14,857 bases of DNA. Source: CAYYNP01 sp964472545. GTDB lineage: Bacteria; Planctomycetota; Planctomycetia; Pirellulales; Thermoguttaceae. The translations under genes were made by a program, and so were the position numbers. Position 1 is the stretch's first letter, and each line of letters begins with the position of its first letter. The notes under the pieces are model-generated. The model had not been told where the DNA came from. It saw only the letters and a program-made list of their open reading frames with translations, and made no database searches. Of this stretch, positions 6,201 to 11,300 are shown piece by piece. The stretch is from NCBI GenBank assembly GCA_964472545.1, contig CAYYNP010000248.1, forward strand, positions 1 to 14,857. Reading direction: 5' to 3'.

Positions 6201-7959
6201 CTCGCCGGCAAACATCGTCTCGATCAACCCAAACACCGTCTCAGAAGCCCAGTTCGCCGGCGTGTTCGGCTACGAAGATGCCGCCTTGGGCCGCCTGGTC
6301 CCGCCGGAGACCGACGTGAGTGAATTCTCGTTGCAGTGGACCGTCGAGTGGGGTGCGCCCGTCGAGTTCGGCCAACTCAAGGTTGTGGGGACCCAGTTAA
6401 TGCATACGCACGAGGTGACCGTCGGCCCGGGAGACGTGATCGACGGGATCGACTTCGGCAACTACACCAATCGCCTGCCGTCCGCGGCCGACGACGAGAA
6501 CTCGACCGACAAGGTGACACCGATTTCGGTCGCCGCGCCCGGCGTGCTGGCCAACGACGCCGATCCGGACGGCGATCCGCTGACGATCGTCGCCTTCGAC
6601 GAACTCAGCACGAAAGGGGCCGCCGTGACCGTCGGGGCCGACGGCAGCTACTCTTACGACCCGACCACCTCTGAGGAGTTGGCCGCTTTGCCCGCCGGCC
6701 AGTCGACGACCGACACGTTCACGTACACCATAGCCGACGGAGCAGACGGCATCGCCACGGGCACCGTCACCGTAACCGTTGCCGAGGACAAGCTGGTCGT
6801 CGAAGTGGGCCATCCGATCTTGCTGGCCGACAAGCCGAACCAGCAGTTCCAGATCTTCGTGGGCGGGGGACAGCCCGTTCAGGGCCTCGAACTGTTCCTG
6901 CAAATCGCCGACGGAGGCCCCGAAGCAGGCGGGTCCGTCGACGGTCCCACGATCACCAACGTCGACGTCTTCACCGGCACCATCTTCGCCGACAACAACA
7001 CCGGCGAGGCCGGCGGCGGGCAACTCGTGCCGCAGTTCTGGCAGAGCGGCACCACGACCGAGTCGGGAACCGTCGACGCCGAAGGACTGTTGGCCACGGT
7101 GACCATCGACACCACCGGCTTCTCGGAAACGCATCCGGACCACCCCTGGGAATTGAAGCTGGTCGACACGGTGATGGGCGACTCGGGCTTTCCCGGCGTG
7201 CCCGCCCGGGTGACCAACGGCACGCTCACGCTCACCTCGCTGGCGACGGTCGTCGACCGCCATGTTTTCTACGACCGCTCGTATTTCGACGGCAACCAAT
7301 CCGGAGCGGGCGAATCCGACGACGGTGCCATCGCGGTCGACAAAGAAGCCCTGCTGCCCGGCGGCCAGGCGTCGTTTGCCAACTACACCAGCTACAGCCG
7401 CGGCATCAACGGCATCATGATCGACATGTTCAACCTGCCCAATACCCCGGACGCCGCCGATTTCCGCTTCCAAGTCGGCAACGACGATGACCCGAGTGCT
7501 TGGGCAGACGCCCCGGCACCCAGCGGCGTAGCGTTGCGGCCGGGAGCGGGCGTCGATGGTTCCGACCGCGTGACGATCACCTTCGAAGACGGGGCGATCT
7601 GCAAGCAGTGGCTACGGACCACAGTCTTGGCAGACCGTCTTGGCTTGGCCGAGGACGACGCCTTCTACTTCGGAAACGCTATCGGCGAAGGCGGCAATTC
7701 CCCGCGAGACGCCTACGTCAACGCCACCGACGAAATCTCCGCCCGCAACAACCCCCACAACTTCCTCAATCGTGCGACGATCGACGACGCCTACGACTAC
7801 AACCGCGATTCGTTCGTCACCGTCAGCGACGAGCTCTTCGCGCGCAACAATTCCACGTTCTTCCTCAACGCTCTGAAGATGCTCGAACTGCCGTCCGAGG
7901 AGCGGGCCGTGGTCTCCGACGAGATCGTCGACGCGCTGTTGATGCACTACGGGAGCTAG
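1..7959 (+). CDS. Giant multidomain secreted surface protein with internal PEP-CTERM tags (5' partial)
   Basis: Frame 1 is open from the first base to the stop TAG at 7957-7959, giving 2652 visible residues; the true start lies upstream, and a GTG at 118 is merely internal. Order, by visible codon: dockerin-like (1-55), PEP-CTERM (71-97), signal-peptide-like stretch with AMA/ED site (98-120), LamG-like domain (135-339), VFYNN domain (348-498), dockerin-like (about 494-560), PEP-CTERM (573-603), LEPR-XLL-like motif (604-616), cohesin-like domain (635-802), three tandem-95 repeats, split SdrD-B-like domain, another tandem-95 repeat, then the same 814-residue block again, a third cohesin-like domain (2264-2412), VFYD domain (about 2416-2564) and a last dockerin-like repeat (2565-2626). 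Such domains belong to exported adhesins or scaffolds. The layout resembles three proteins fused in frame. No catalytic domain was recognised. The role is probably cell-surface adhesion or scaffolding, possibly after proteolytic processing; that is inference. Confidence 0.95.
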   Translation, partial: VTVTDLLLARENPHNILTNPTGIDYPYDYNRDGHVNAADVLLARNNTTDFLTDLNLITVPGPAGAGQASVVPEPSTLILLGMGLVALAFCAYRRKRRSSRWAAAPIVSAMLLTGAGNAMAEDLETPYWEAVLADNPTGYWRFEETDGTTAFDSSGNGYHGTYVGGVTLGVPGALDDVSSNSVVLDGITGYVDVPASAAFNQLQENFTIEGWVKDGGLFVSTRGPPRGGYAYGASRGGASFTKFNIRDFSEPFDPPFPEGEWLHCAVVVDSEDEMRFYANGEYMGVEWSSRAVFANSQPLNIGRNPVPESNGTMYYRPGNIDELAIYRRALTADEIQEHFLIGFPFPDIRVLDRGVFYNNAALGENPVASDKIALMPGETATFDNYISYDRGINGVTVDVQDFVDLSGLTTEQVGDYLQFRVGNDDDPEAWGDAPPILDVAVASGEGVDDSDRVTITWHDYAIQNEWLQVTTLANELTGLAEDDVFYFGNAVAEAGNSGEDTLVTTTDLLLARENPHNILTNPAGVDYPYDYNRDGHVNTADLLLARNNTTNFLTDLNLITVPGPAGGGAAMSVPEPSTLALLGVGTLGLLGYARRSIQSRRRRLAVEPLENRCLLSVSPSLAPATPAGLEAEQEELLIAVGDHVLQPDAADQQIAIFVDDPTDAAMTAGVSFNAQIGDGGPETADLGLPPGTDGPAITHVELLDGGQLGTTIFGAAANHGHFGEGSLAPQIYVEHTVLETGAVAAEGLLAVITVDTTGFFVGDGSWPLVIGQTLNGATELYDDTPRVAPLPLIVIDGTITIANRPPTANNDAYTTRQAAGFAIAAPGLLANDTDADPGHELRVTAIDTTGITGEVTWDADGSFTYVPTTAPAVDTFTYTIEDGQGGSDSATVTVTVTGLNHAPEAEDDTGATDEDTPLSVEAPGVLGNDADPDEDPLSVVAFEAVSLRGAFVTVDADGSYTYDSSASPEIGTLPAGESTFDTFAYTVGDGQGGSDTATVVITVTGVNDAPVAVDDTVEVYRESALSVAAPGVLANDTDPDTGDAFSVTAFEPLSARGATVTVNGDGSFVYDPQGRFDDLEPGESATDTFAYTIGDGDATDTAVVTVTVTTSPQVRGRKWYDLDRDGEPDEGEPGLAGWTIFADLNANDQLDDGEPSTVTGPDGEYALVLPQDGTYVVAEVPQAGWEQTAPSRPGTAPINPGPVEPGEVKMNYLPATGEFVVSVNGVLNWTLISDGLFTGPGVAALGDVLPLGSPTNFVSANENTIGETQFSGVFSYQDAVLGRLTPPETDVSEFTLQWSVDWGSPVRYGEIEVVGTRFTHTHEVTVGPGEVVDRIDFGNYTNALPSAADDGNSTNKETPIAVAAPGVLANDSDSDGDPLTVIAFDEFSTKGAAVTVEADGSYTYDPTVSAELTALPFGQSATDTFTYTVADGRGGAATGTVTVTIAENELFVDVGNHVLQPDAAEQQIAIFVDDPTDALVTAGVSFNVQIGDGGPETADFGLPPGTEGPAITHVELLDGGLFGDTIFGAAPNHGHFGEGSLAPQIYVEHTALETGAVAADGLLAVITVDTSGFFVGDGPWTVAVGQTLNDATRLYDDTPRVVPLPLSVTDGTIAIANRPPTAEDDIHTTGQATGIAVAAPGLLANDADADPGHVLRVTAVDTTGITGEVTWEADGSFTYVPTTAPAVDTFTYTIEDGQGGSDTATVTVTVTGLNHAPMAEDDTGATDEDTPLSFAAPGVLGNDVDPDEDPLSVTEFDAFSLRGAPVTVDADGGYTYDPSASQELSTLAAGEAADDAFTYTVDDGQGGSNTATVAISLTGVNDAPRAANDAATIDRESLLSVAAPGVLANDLDPDTGDAFSVTAFEPLSAHGAPVTVDADGSISYDPRGLFDDLEPGATATDTFAYTITDGDGATDTATVTVTVTTAPYVRGRKWYDYDRDGEPDAGEPGLAGWTIFADLNANDQLDDGEPSTVTGPDGDYALVLPRPGAYIVGEVPQAGWEQTAPSRLGTGPAKPGPAEPGSVKMNYVPATGEFIVSVNGVLNWAVISDGLFTGPDVLALYEILPLGSPANIVSINPNTVSEAQFAGVFGYEDAALGRLVPPETDVSEFSLQWTVEWGAPVEFGQLKVVGTQLMHTHEVTVGPGDVIDGIDFGNYTNRLPSAADDENSTDKVTPISVAAPGVLANDADPDGDPLTIVAFDELSTKGAAVTVGADGSYSYDPTTSEELAALPAGQSTTDTFTYTIADGADGIATGTVTVTVAEDKLVVEVGHPILLADKPNQQFQIFVGGGQPVQGLELFLQIADGGPEAGGSVDGPTITNVDVFTGTIFADNNTGEAGGGQLVPQFWQSGTTTESGTVDAEGLLATVTIDTTGFSETHPDHPWELKLVDTVMGDSGFPGVPARVTNGTLTLTSLATVVDRHVFYDRSYFDGNQSGAGESDDGAIAVDKEALLPGGQASFANYTSYSRGINGIMIDMFNLPNTPDAADFRFQVGNDDDPSAWADAPAPSGVALRPGAGVDGSDRVTITFEDGAICKQWLRTTVLADRLGLAEDDAFYFGNAIGEGGNSPRDAYVNATDEISARNNPHNFLNRATIDDAYDYNRDSFVTVSDELFARNNSTFFLNALKMLELPSEERAVVSDEIVDALLMHYGS
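211..360 (+). other. Internal PEP-CTERM tag running into a signal peptide (fusion junction 1)
   Basis: Codons 71-76 read VPEPST, followed by a hydrophobic stretch and RRKRR (codons 93-97), the classic PEP-CTERM C-terminal tag recognised by exosortases. Instead of a stop, the frame continues with SSRW, a small hydrophobic stretch ending LLTGAGNAMA, and ED. This fits a signal peptide with an Ala-x-Ala cleavage site after codon 120. The Arg/Lys cluster could serve as both the cytoplasmic end of the tag and the n-region of the next signal. No ribosome binding site was seen before the in-frame ATGs at 244 or 328. Confidence 0.8.
403..1017 (+). other. LamG-like (concanavalin A-like) domain
   Basis: The segment begins with NPTGYWRFEE and FDSSGNGYHG, continues with a YVDVP strand and FTIEGWVK, and closes with GNIDELAIYRRALTADEI. 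This is the usual pattern of LamG/laminin-G-3 jelly-roll domains in bacterial secreted proteins, which commonly bind sugars or glycans. It directly follows the predicted signal-peptide cleavage site, as it would in a stand-alone secreted protein. The ligand cannot be read from sequence. Confidence 0.8.
1042..1494 (+). other. VFYNN domain 1 (unnamed beta-rich module)
   Basis: The module runs from VLDRGVFYNNAA through TATFDNYISYDRGINGV, FRVGNDDDPEAW and GVDDSDRVTITW to DDVFYFGNAVAE. I cannot give it a family name. It recurs in the same protein at about 7246-7692 with the same landmarks (VFYDRSYF, YTSYSRGINGI, FQVGNDDDPSAW, DDAFYFGNAIGE). Each copy sits immediately before a dockerin-like repeat, so module and dockerin probably travel together as a C-terminal unit. 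Confidence 0.6.
1480..1680 (+). other. Dockerin-like EF-hand repeat 2
   Basis: A first half (NSGEDTLVTTTDLLLAREN) is followed by the calcium-loop motif DYNRDGHVNTAD at codons 530-541 and LLLARNNTT. It sits between the VFYNN domain and the second PEP-CTERM tag. From 1507 to 1686 it matches bases 1-180, with 20 mismatches by hand count and no gaps. Confidence 0.78.
1507..1741 (+). repeat. Direct repeat of dockerin plus PEP-CTERM, copy 2
   Basis: Partner of bases 1-235 at a 1506-base offset. Similarity falls off in the linker before VPEPST and inside the hydrophobic segment that follows. The matching ends suggest that the LamG protein unit arose by duplication of a complete upstream unit. Confidence 0.9.
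1699..1711 (+). promoter_or_regulatory. Possible internal Shine-Dalgarno with ATG at 1711
   Basis: GGAGG at 1699-1703 lies seven bases before an in-frame ATG at 1711. Translation from it would give a product beginning MSVPEPST, with the hydrophobic stretch acting as an N-terminal anchor before the LEPR-XLL-like motif. The equivalent site in the first copy (about 205) has no GGAGG and no ATG. The purine run also encodes a Gly-rich linker, so it may be chance. Confidence 0.25.
1717..1848 (+). other. Internal PEP-CTERM tag running into an LEPR-XLL-like motif (fusion junction 2)
   Basis: Codons 573-578 read VPEPST, followed by a Leu/Gly-rich hydrophobic stretch and a basic region ending SRRRR. 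The frame continues directly into LAVEPLENRCLLS at codons 604-616, which matches the LEPR-XLL motif normally found near the N-terminus of very large repetitive planctomycete surface proteins. A C-terminal sorting tag and an N-terminal motif are therefore adjacent without a stop. Confidence 0.8.
1903..2406 (+). other. Cohesin-like domain 1
   Basis: Landmarks are VGDHVLQPDAADQQIAIFV at the start, a strand with VSFNAQIGDGG, the late pair GLLAVITVDTTG and GSWPLVIGQTL, and the closing strand VIDGTITIAN. The order of strands and the 'GLLA-I-V ... DGTITI' ending resemble cohesin domains. The match rests on pattern only; a related Ig-like fold is possible. Confidence 0.5.
2407..3333 (+). other. Three tandem-95 / cadherin-like repeats (unit 1)
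   Basis: Three repeats of about 100 residues begin at NRPPTANNDAY (2407), NHAPEAEDDTG (2698) and NDAPVAVDDTV (3019). Each carries AAPGxLANDxDxD-type and DGSFTYxP-type motifs and ends DTFxYTxxDGxGG...TVTVTVT. This is the tandem-95/VCBS-type pattern common in bacterial adhesins; the Asp-rich linkers suggest calcium stiffening. A fourth repeat lies at 4024-4341. Confidence 0.85.
3334..4023 (+). other. SdrD-B-like domain split by an inserted beta domain (unit 1)
   Basis: The domain opens VRGRKWYDLDRDGEPDEGEPG, abbreviated here at its key part GRKWYDLDRDGEPDEGEPG, with LNANDQLDDGEP and VAEVPQAGWEQTAPS. The usual ending, EVTVGPGEVVDRIDFGNY, comes only at about 3967-4020. In between, about 3571-3957 encodes a separate beta-rich segment (MNYLPATGEFVVSVNGVLNW through SEFTLQWSVDWG). 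SdrD-B-like domains normally go from the 'GWxQT' strand to 'xDFGN' within a short distance, so this is a domain-in-domain insertion. Confidence 0.65.
4345..6789 (+). repeat. 2.44-kb in-frame tandem duplication, unit 2
   Basis: Second copy of the block: cohesin-like domain 2 (4345-4848), three tandem-95 repeats (4849-about 5775), SdrD-B-like domain with the same insertion (about 5776-6468, inserted segment around 6016-6402) and a fourth tandem-95 repeat (6469-6786). Domain boundaries match unit 1 throughout. The block is directly followed by a third, diverged cohesin-like domain that starts at the equivalent point. Confidence 0.93.
6790..7236 (+). other. Cohesin-like domain 3 (diverged, third unit truncated)
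   Basis: Begins KLVVEVGHPILLADKPNQQF at the point equivalent to 1903 and 4345, and ends RVTNGTLTLTS. It keeps IFV, IADGGPE, GLLATVTIDTTG and the final NGTLTL strand but is shorter and clearly less similar than domains 1 and 2. Instead of tandem-95 repeats it is followed by the VFYD domain, so the third unit has been replaced or was never complete. Confidence 0.5.
7246..7692 (+). other. VFYD domain 2 (unnamed beta-rich module)
   Basis: Second, diverged copy of the module at 1042-1494, with VFYDRSYF, ASFANYTSYSRGINGIM, FRFQVGNDDDPSAW, GVDGSDRVTITFED and DDAFYFGNAIGEGGNS in the same order. It again precedes a dockerin-like repeat. Confidence 0.6.
7693..7878 (+). other. Dockerin-like EF-hand repeat 3
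   Basis: AYVNATDEISARNNPHNFLN is followed by the loop DYNRDSFVTVSD and ELFARNNSTFFLN. It is the most diverged of the three; Ser replaces the loop Gly. Only 25-30 residues follow, ending ALLMHYGS, and they contain neither a PEP motif nor a hydrophobic anchor. Confidence 0.7.
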
Positions 7960-7964
7960 ACGGC

Positions 7965-8131
7965 TGTAGTGGCCCAGCGATTCTCCACAACCCTTCCGGG
8001 TAGATTAGTCCGGCAACTTTTTGCGGTTCTTCAGAGCGAATGGCAATCACATCGTTAGGACAAGTGCCCACCCCTCAATGCGGGGAGGCCTTTCGCCCAA
8101 AAGGACCACCAGAGGTCGCTGGGACACTACA
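7965..8131. mobile_element. Putative small non-autonomous element with 16-bp terminal inverted repeats
   Basis: TGTAGTGGCCCAGCGA at 7965-7980 and TCGCTGGGACACTACA at 8116-8131 are inverted repeats matching at 15 of 16 positions, 167 bases end to end. A TA lies inside each arm (7967-7968 and 8128-8129), which could mark TA-flanked ends of an IS630/mariner-like element; no other target duplication is clear. The inside has no reading frame of note and contains the hairpin at 8066-8089. It begins six bases after the stop codon, so its transcript could also act as a 3'-end hairpin. Confidence 0.5.
8066..8089 (+). terminator. Weak hairpin, possible terminator of the first gene
   Basis: GCC, two unpaired bases, CCCC, a seven-base loop, GGGG, one unpaired base and GGC (8066-8089) form an interrupted GC-rich stem, followed by CTTTCG. 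The T run is short, so intrinsic termination is uncertain. It lies about 107 bases after the stop at 7959. Confidence 0.3.
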
Positions 8132-8190
8132 CCACTTCCCCAAGACGGCCTGTATGACGTATTGATTGAGAAGAGCTAGGGAAACAAGGG

Positions 8191-8238
8191 CTGGCCGTCA
8201 ATGGTCTCTACCCCTCGGCGGGGTGTTCTTTAGGCCAG
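8191..8238 (+). promoter_or_regulatory. Nested hairpin in the leader before gene 2
   Basis: CTGGCC (8191-8196) pairs with GGCCAG (8233-8238). Inside lies ACCCC (8210-8214) with GGGGT (8220-8224) around a five-base TCGGC loop, followed by GTTCTTT. The inner stem plus T-rich tail could act as a terminator or attenuator; the outer stem would enclose it. A known riboswitch pattern was not recognised. Confidence 0.35.
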
Positions 8239-8254
8239 TGTTATTGAGATGCGG

Positions 8255-8281
8255 AGCCCCGAACGGAACCATCGCGGGGCT
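8255..8281 (+). promoter_or_regulatory. 7-bp inverted repeat in the gene 2 leader
   Basis: AGCCCCG (8255-8261) and CGGGGCT (8275-8281) are a perfect inverted repeat with a 13-base loop, 61 bases before the start codon. It may be an RNA hairpin or an operator; nothing distinguishes these. I saw no convincing -35/-10 promoter pair in the spacer. Confidence 0.35.
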
Positions 8282-8329
8282 AGGAGCGTCGAAGACTCTC
8301 CGGTCAATGCTGATTCTTCTGAACATACA

Positions 8330-8334
8330 AAGGA
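8330..8334 (+). promoter_or_regulatory. Shine-Dalgarno site of gene 2
   Basis: AAGGA at 8330-8334 is eight bases before ATG 8343. It decides the start: the in-frame upstream ATG at 8307 has only a distant AGGAG (8282-8286) and would put extra residues before the signal peptide, while the start at 8343 gives a normal export signal. Confidence 0.8.
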
Positions 8335-8342
8335 CGAAAACG

Positions 8343-11300
8343 ATGCGAGACACTTCCCCTCTTGGCAAGCGCGTACGCCGGGCGGTCGGCTTTCTATTCG
8401 TTGCACTTGCCGCAACGGCCACAAATCGAGTTGCCGCCAACGACGCGATCGGATTCGTCGAGACGTTTGCCCTGGCCGACGATCGCTCGGAAGTCCTGCA
8501 GCAACTCATCCCCGGCACCGAGCCGTACTACTTCTATCACGCACTGCACTACCAAAACACGGGCGATAAGGAGAAGCTCCGCGACGTGCTCGCCCGATGG
8601 ACCAAGCGGGTGGAGTCTTCCGGGCTGCGCGATCTGATCGAGCGCCGCCAGCGGCTGTTCGCCTACGACAGCGACCCGAAGGGGACGCTCACCTGGCTTC
8701 GCAACGAACTGGGAGTCCACTTCAGCCACCAGCGCGAAAAAGCGCCCGGGCAGAAGCCGGATCTGCCGACCAGCCTCGATCCGGCCAGCGTGACGCGCGA
8801 GGCGTTCATTCGTTATTCGACGGCGCATCAGGGCAATCTGTCCGGGTTCCAGAACTCGGCGCTGGACTGGATCCTTCGCGAAGGCGGCGTCGAACTGACC
8901 TCCGGCCGCCGTCGCGCCCTGCTCTCGCGGCTCGCCCGGCCCGACTACGAAGGGCTGGTCGACCTGATCCTGGCCGACTTTCGCACGGAGGAGAGTCGCG
9001 GGTTCGGCGAATTCAACATCCACCGCGCCCTGTTGCTCGCGCAACTGGACGAGTTGCTCGAAAAGAAGCCCGACCTGCGCACGGATACGAACTTCATTCA
9101 CGCCTACCTGACCAAGCTCGCACCCGACGCCGACGCCGACGTCAACGACCCGGCGGTCCGCAGAGCCCATCTCGATCGGATGTGGGCGTTCGTCAAGAAT
9201 CTCGCGCCGGCACACAACTCGCTGAAGGCCAACGTGCTCTACGCGCTGCTCGACCACCAGCGCAAGACGGGCCGTTACGACCGCGGCCTGTTTCTGACTT
9301 ACGTGAAGCTGCCTCGCCCGGCGCCTTACATGGAGCCGCGTTATCTCCAGCACGAAGACGTGCGACGTTGGCCGGTCAATCTTGGTCAGGACTTCACCGG
9401 TTTCACGCGTTGCCGGCCGGTCGGCGACGACACGCCGCTGGTCCGCGACTTCCTGCTGCATTTCCTGGCCGACGAAGACGACCACCTGCCGTGGACCGAG
9501 TGGATCCGCGATACGTTCGTCACGCCGCTGATGGCCGAGGCCAAGATCGTCGCCGGCGCCGCCGACCCCGAGCGTTGGGCCTCAATGCTCTCGCCGACCG
9601 CCTACCAGGCGCTGAAGGATCGGGTCGACATCGACTTAGCGGCAACCAACCCGCAGCAGTTCGCCCCCGACGACGAGGTCGCCCTGACGGCCCACGTGAA
9701 GAACGTCAAGAAGCTTCGCGTGAAGATCTACCAGATCAACGCTTTGAACGTCTACCTGGCCACCGGCCGAGAGATCGGCACGGGCTTAGAACTCGACGGT
9801 CTGGTCGCCGGCGACGAGAAAGAACTCGTCTACGAGGAATCGCCGTTTCAACGCGTGCGGCGCGAGTTCACCTTCCCCGAACTGACGGGCAAACGGGGCG
9901 TCTGGGTGATCGAACTGATCGGCGGTGGACGCAGCTCTCGGGCGTTGATCCGCAAGGGCGGGCTGCACTATCTCTCGCGACAGGGCGTCGGCGGCACGGT
10001 GCTCTCGATCCTCGACGAGGCGGATCGGCCGGTCCGTGGCGCGTCGGCCTGGCTGGCCGGACGCGAGTACAAGGCCGACCGGCGCGGCGGGATCACGATT
10101 CCCTACTCGACCAGCCCCGGCAACCGAGCGATGATCCTGCAATCGCCCGACGGCCTGGCGTCGCTGGCCCAGTTCCAACACGCGGCGGAGCAGTACACGC
10201 TGACGGCCGGATTCTTCGTGGATCGCGAATCGCTGCGCGTGGGCGGCGAGGCGTCGTTGCTCGTACGGCCCGACTTCCGCGTCAACGGCGTCGCGGCGCC
10301 GCTCGAGGTGCTGGAAGAAGTCAAGTTGACGATCACCTCGACCAATCTCGAAGGCGTCAGCACGACGCAGGAAATCCCCGGCTTCGAACTGCACGCCGCC
10401 AAAGAGAGCGAGCACCTCTTCGCCGTGCCGCCGCGGCTGGCGACGCTCAGCTTCCAACTGGAAGCCAAAGTCGAGCAGGTCAGCACGGGCAAGAAACTTG
10501 CGCTCGCCGCGGCCGGCTCCCGAGCGGTCAACGCGGTCGACAAGACCGAGGCGACGTTCGACCTGCATCTAAGCCGCATGGACGGGCACGCCGTGCTCGA
10601 GGTCCTCGGCAAGACGGGCGAACGGATCGCCGATCGCGCGGTCCGCTTCTCGATCGAACACCGCGACTTCAAGCCGGCCTACGGCGTGACGCTGAAATCG
10701 GACGAGGCCGGCCGGATCGACCTGGGCGAGTTGCCGGAGATCCGCAAGATCACCGCTTCCAGCGACGGCATCGCCAGCGTCGTGTGGCACATCGGCGCCG
10801 GCGAGGACGCCCATAGCCGCCCGGCCGTCTTGCACGCCGCCGAAGGCGAGACGATTCACGTGCCGCACCTTGGCACGGACAAAGTCTCGCGGGCCGACTA
10901 CTCGTTGCTGGAGCAACGCGGCAGCACGTTCACGCGTGACTGTTTCGACGCGTTGTCGATCCGCGGCGGATTCCTCGCCGTCAAAGGACTCGAACCGGGC
11001 GACTACAGCCTGAAGATAAAACGCGAAGGCCGCGCGATTCCCGTCCGCGTCACCGCCGGCGAGATGATCGGCCGTTTCGCGGCAGGCAAGCGTCGCATCC
11101 TCGAAACTGCGAATCGTCTGCCGATGCACGTCATCGACGTCGCACGGGACGAGGAGGACGACCTGCTGATTCAATTGGTCAATGCCGACGAAGCGACCCG
11201 GGTTCACCTGCTGGTCGCGAGGTTCGATCCCGTCTTCCCGCTGCACGGCGCGCTGGGGGCGGCCTATCAGCCGCCGATCGCCACGCTCACGCGGCCCACG

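Noticed and set aside
1903..6789. CRISPR array or short tandem repeat as the source of the repetition
   Set aside because: The repeats are long, in-frame protein domains without regular short repeats and spacers.
8166..8342. Longer gene 2 starting at 8166 or 8307
   Set aside because: Both starts lack a well-placed ribosome binding site and would bury the signal peptide. AAGGA before 8343 and the KRVRR signal peptide support 8343.
7960..8342. tRNA, small protein or recognised riboswitch in the spacer
   Set aside because: No cloverleaf, no conserved riboswitch core and no small frame with a ribosome binding site were seen; only inverted repeats and hairpins are supported.
8597..10816. Overlapping plus-strand open frame (739 codons) in another frame of gene 2
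   Set aside because: The product is mostly Arg, Ala, Gly and Pro with no fold-like pattern. The frame starting at 8343 has the ribosome binding site, the signal peptide and the domain structure.
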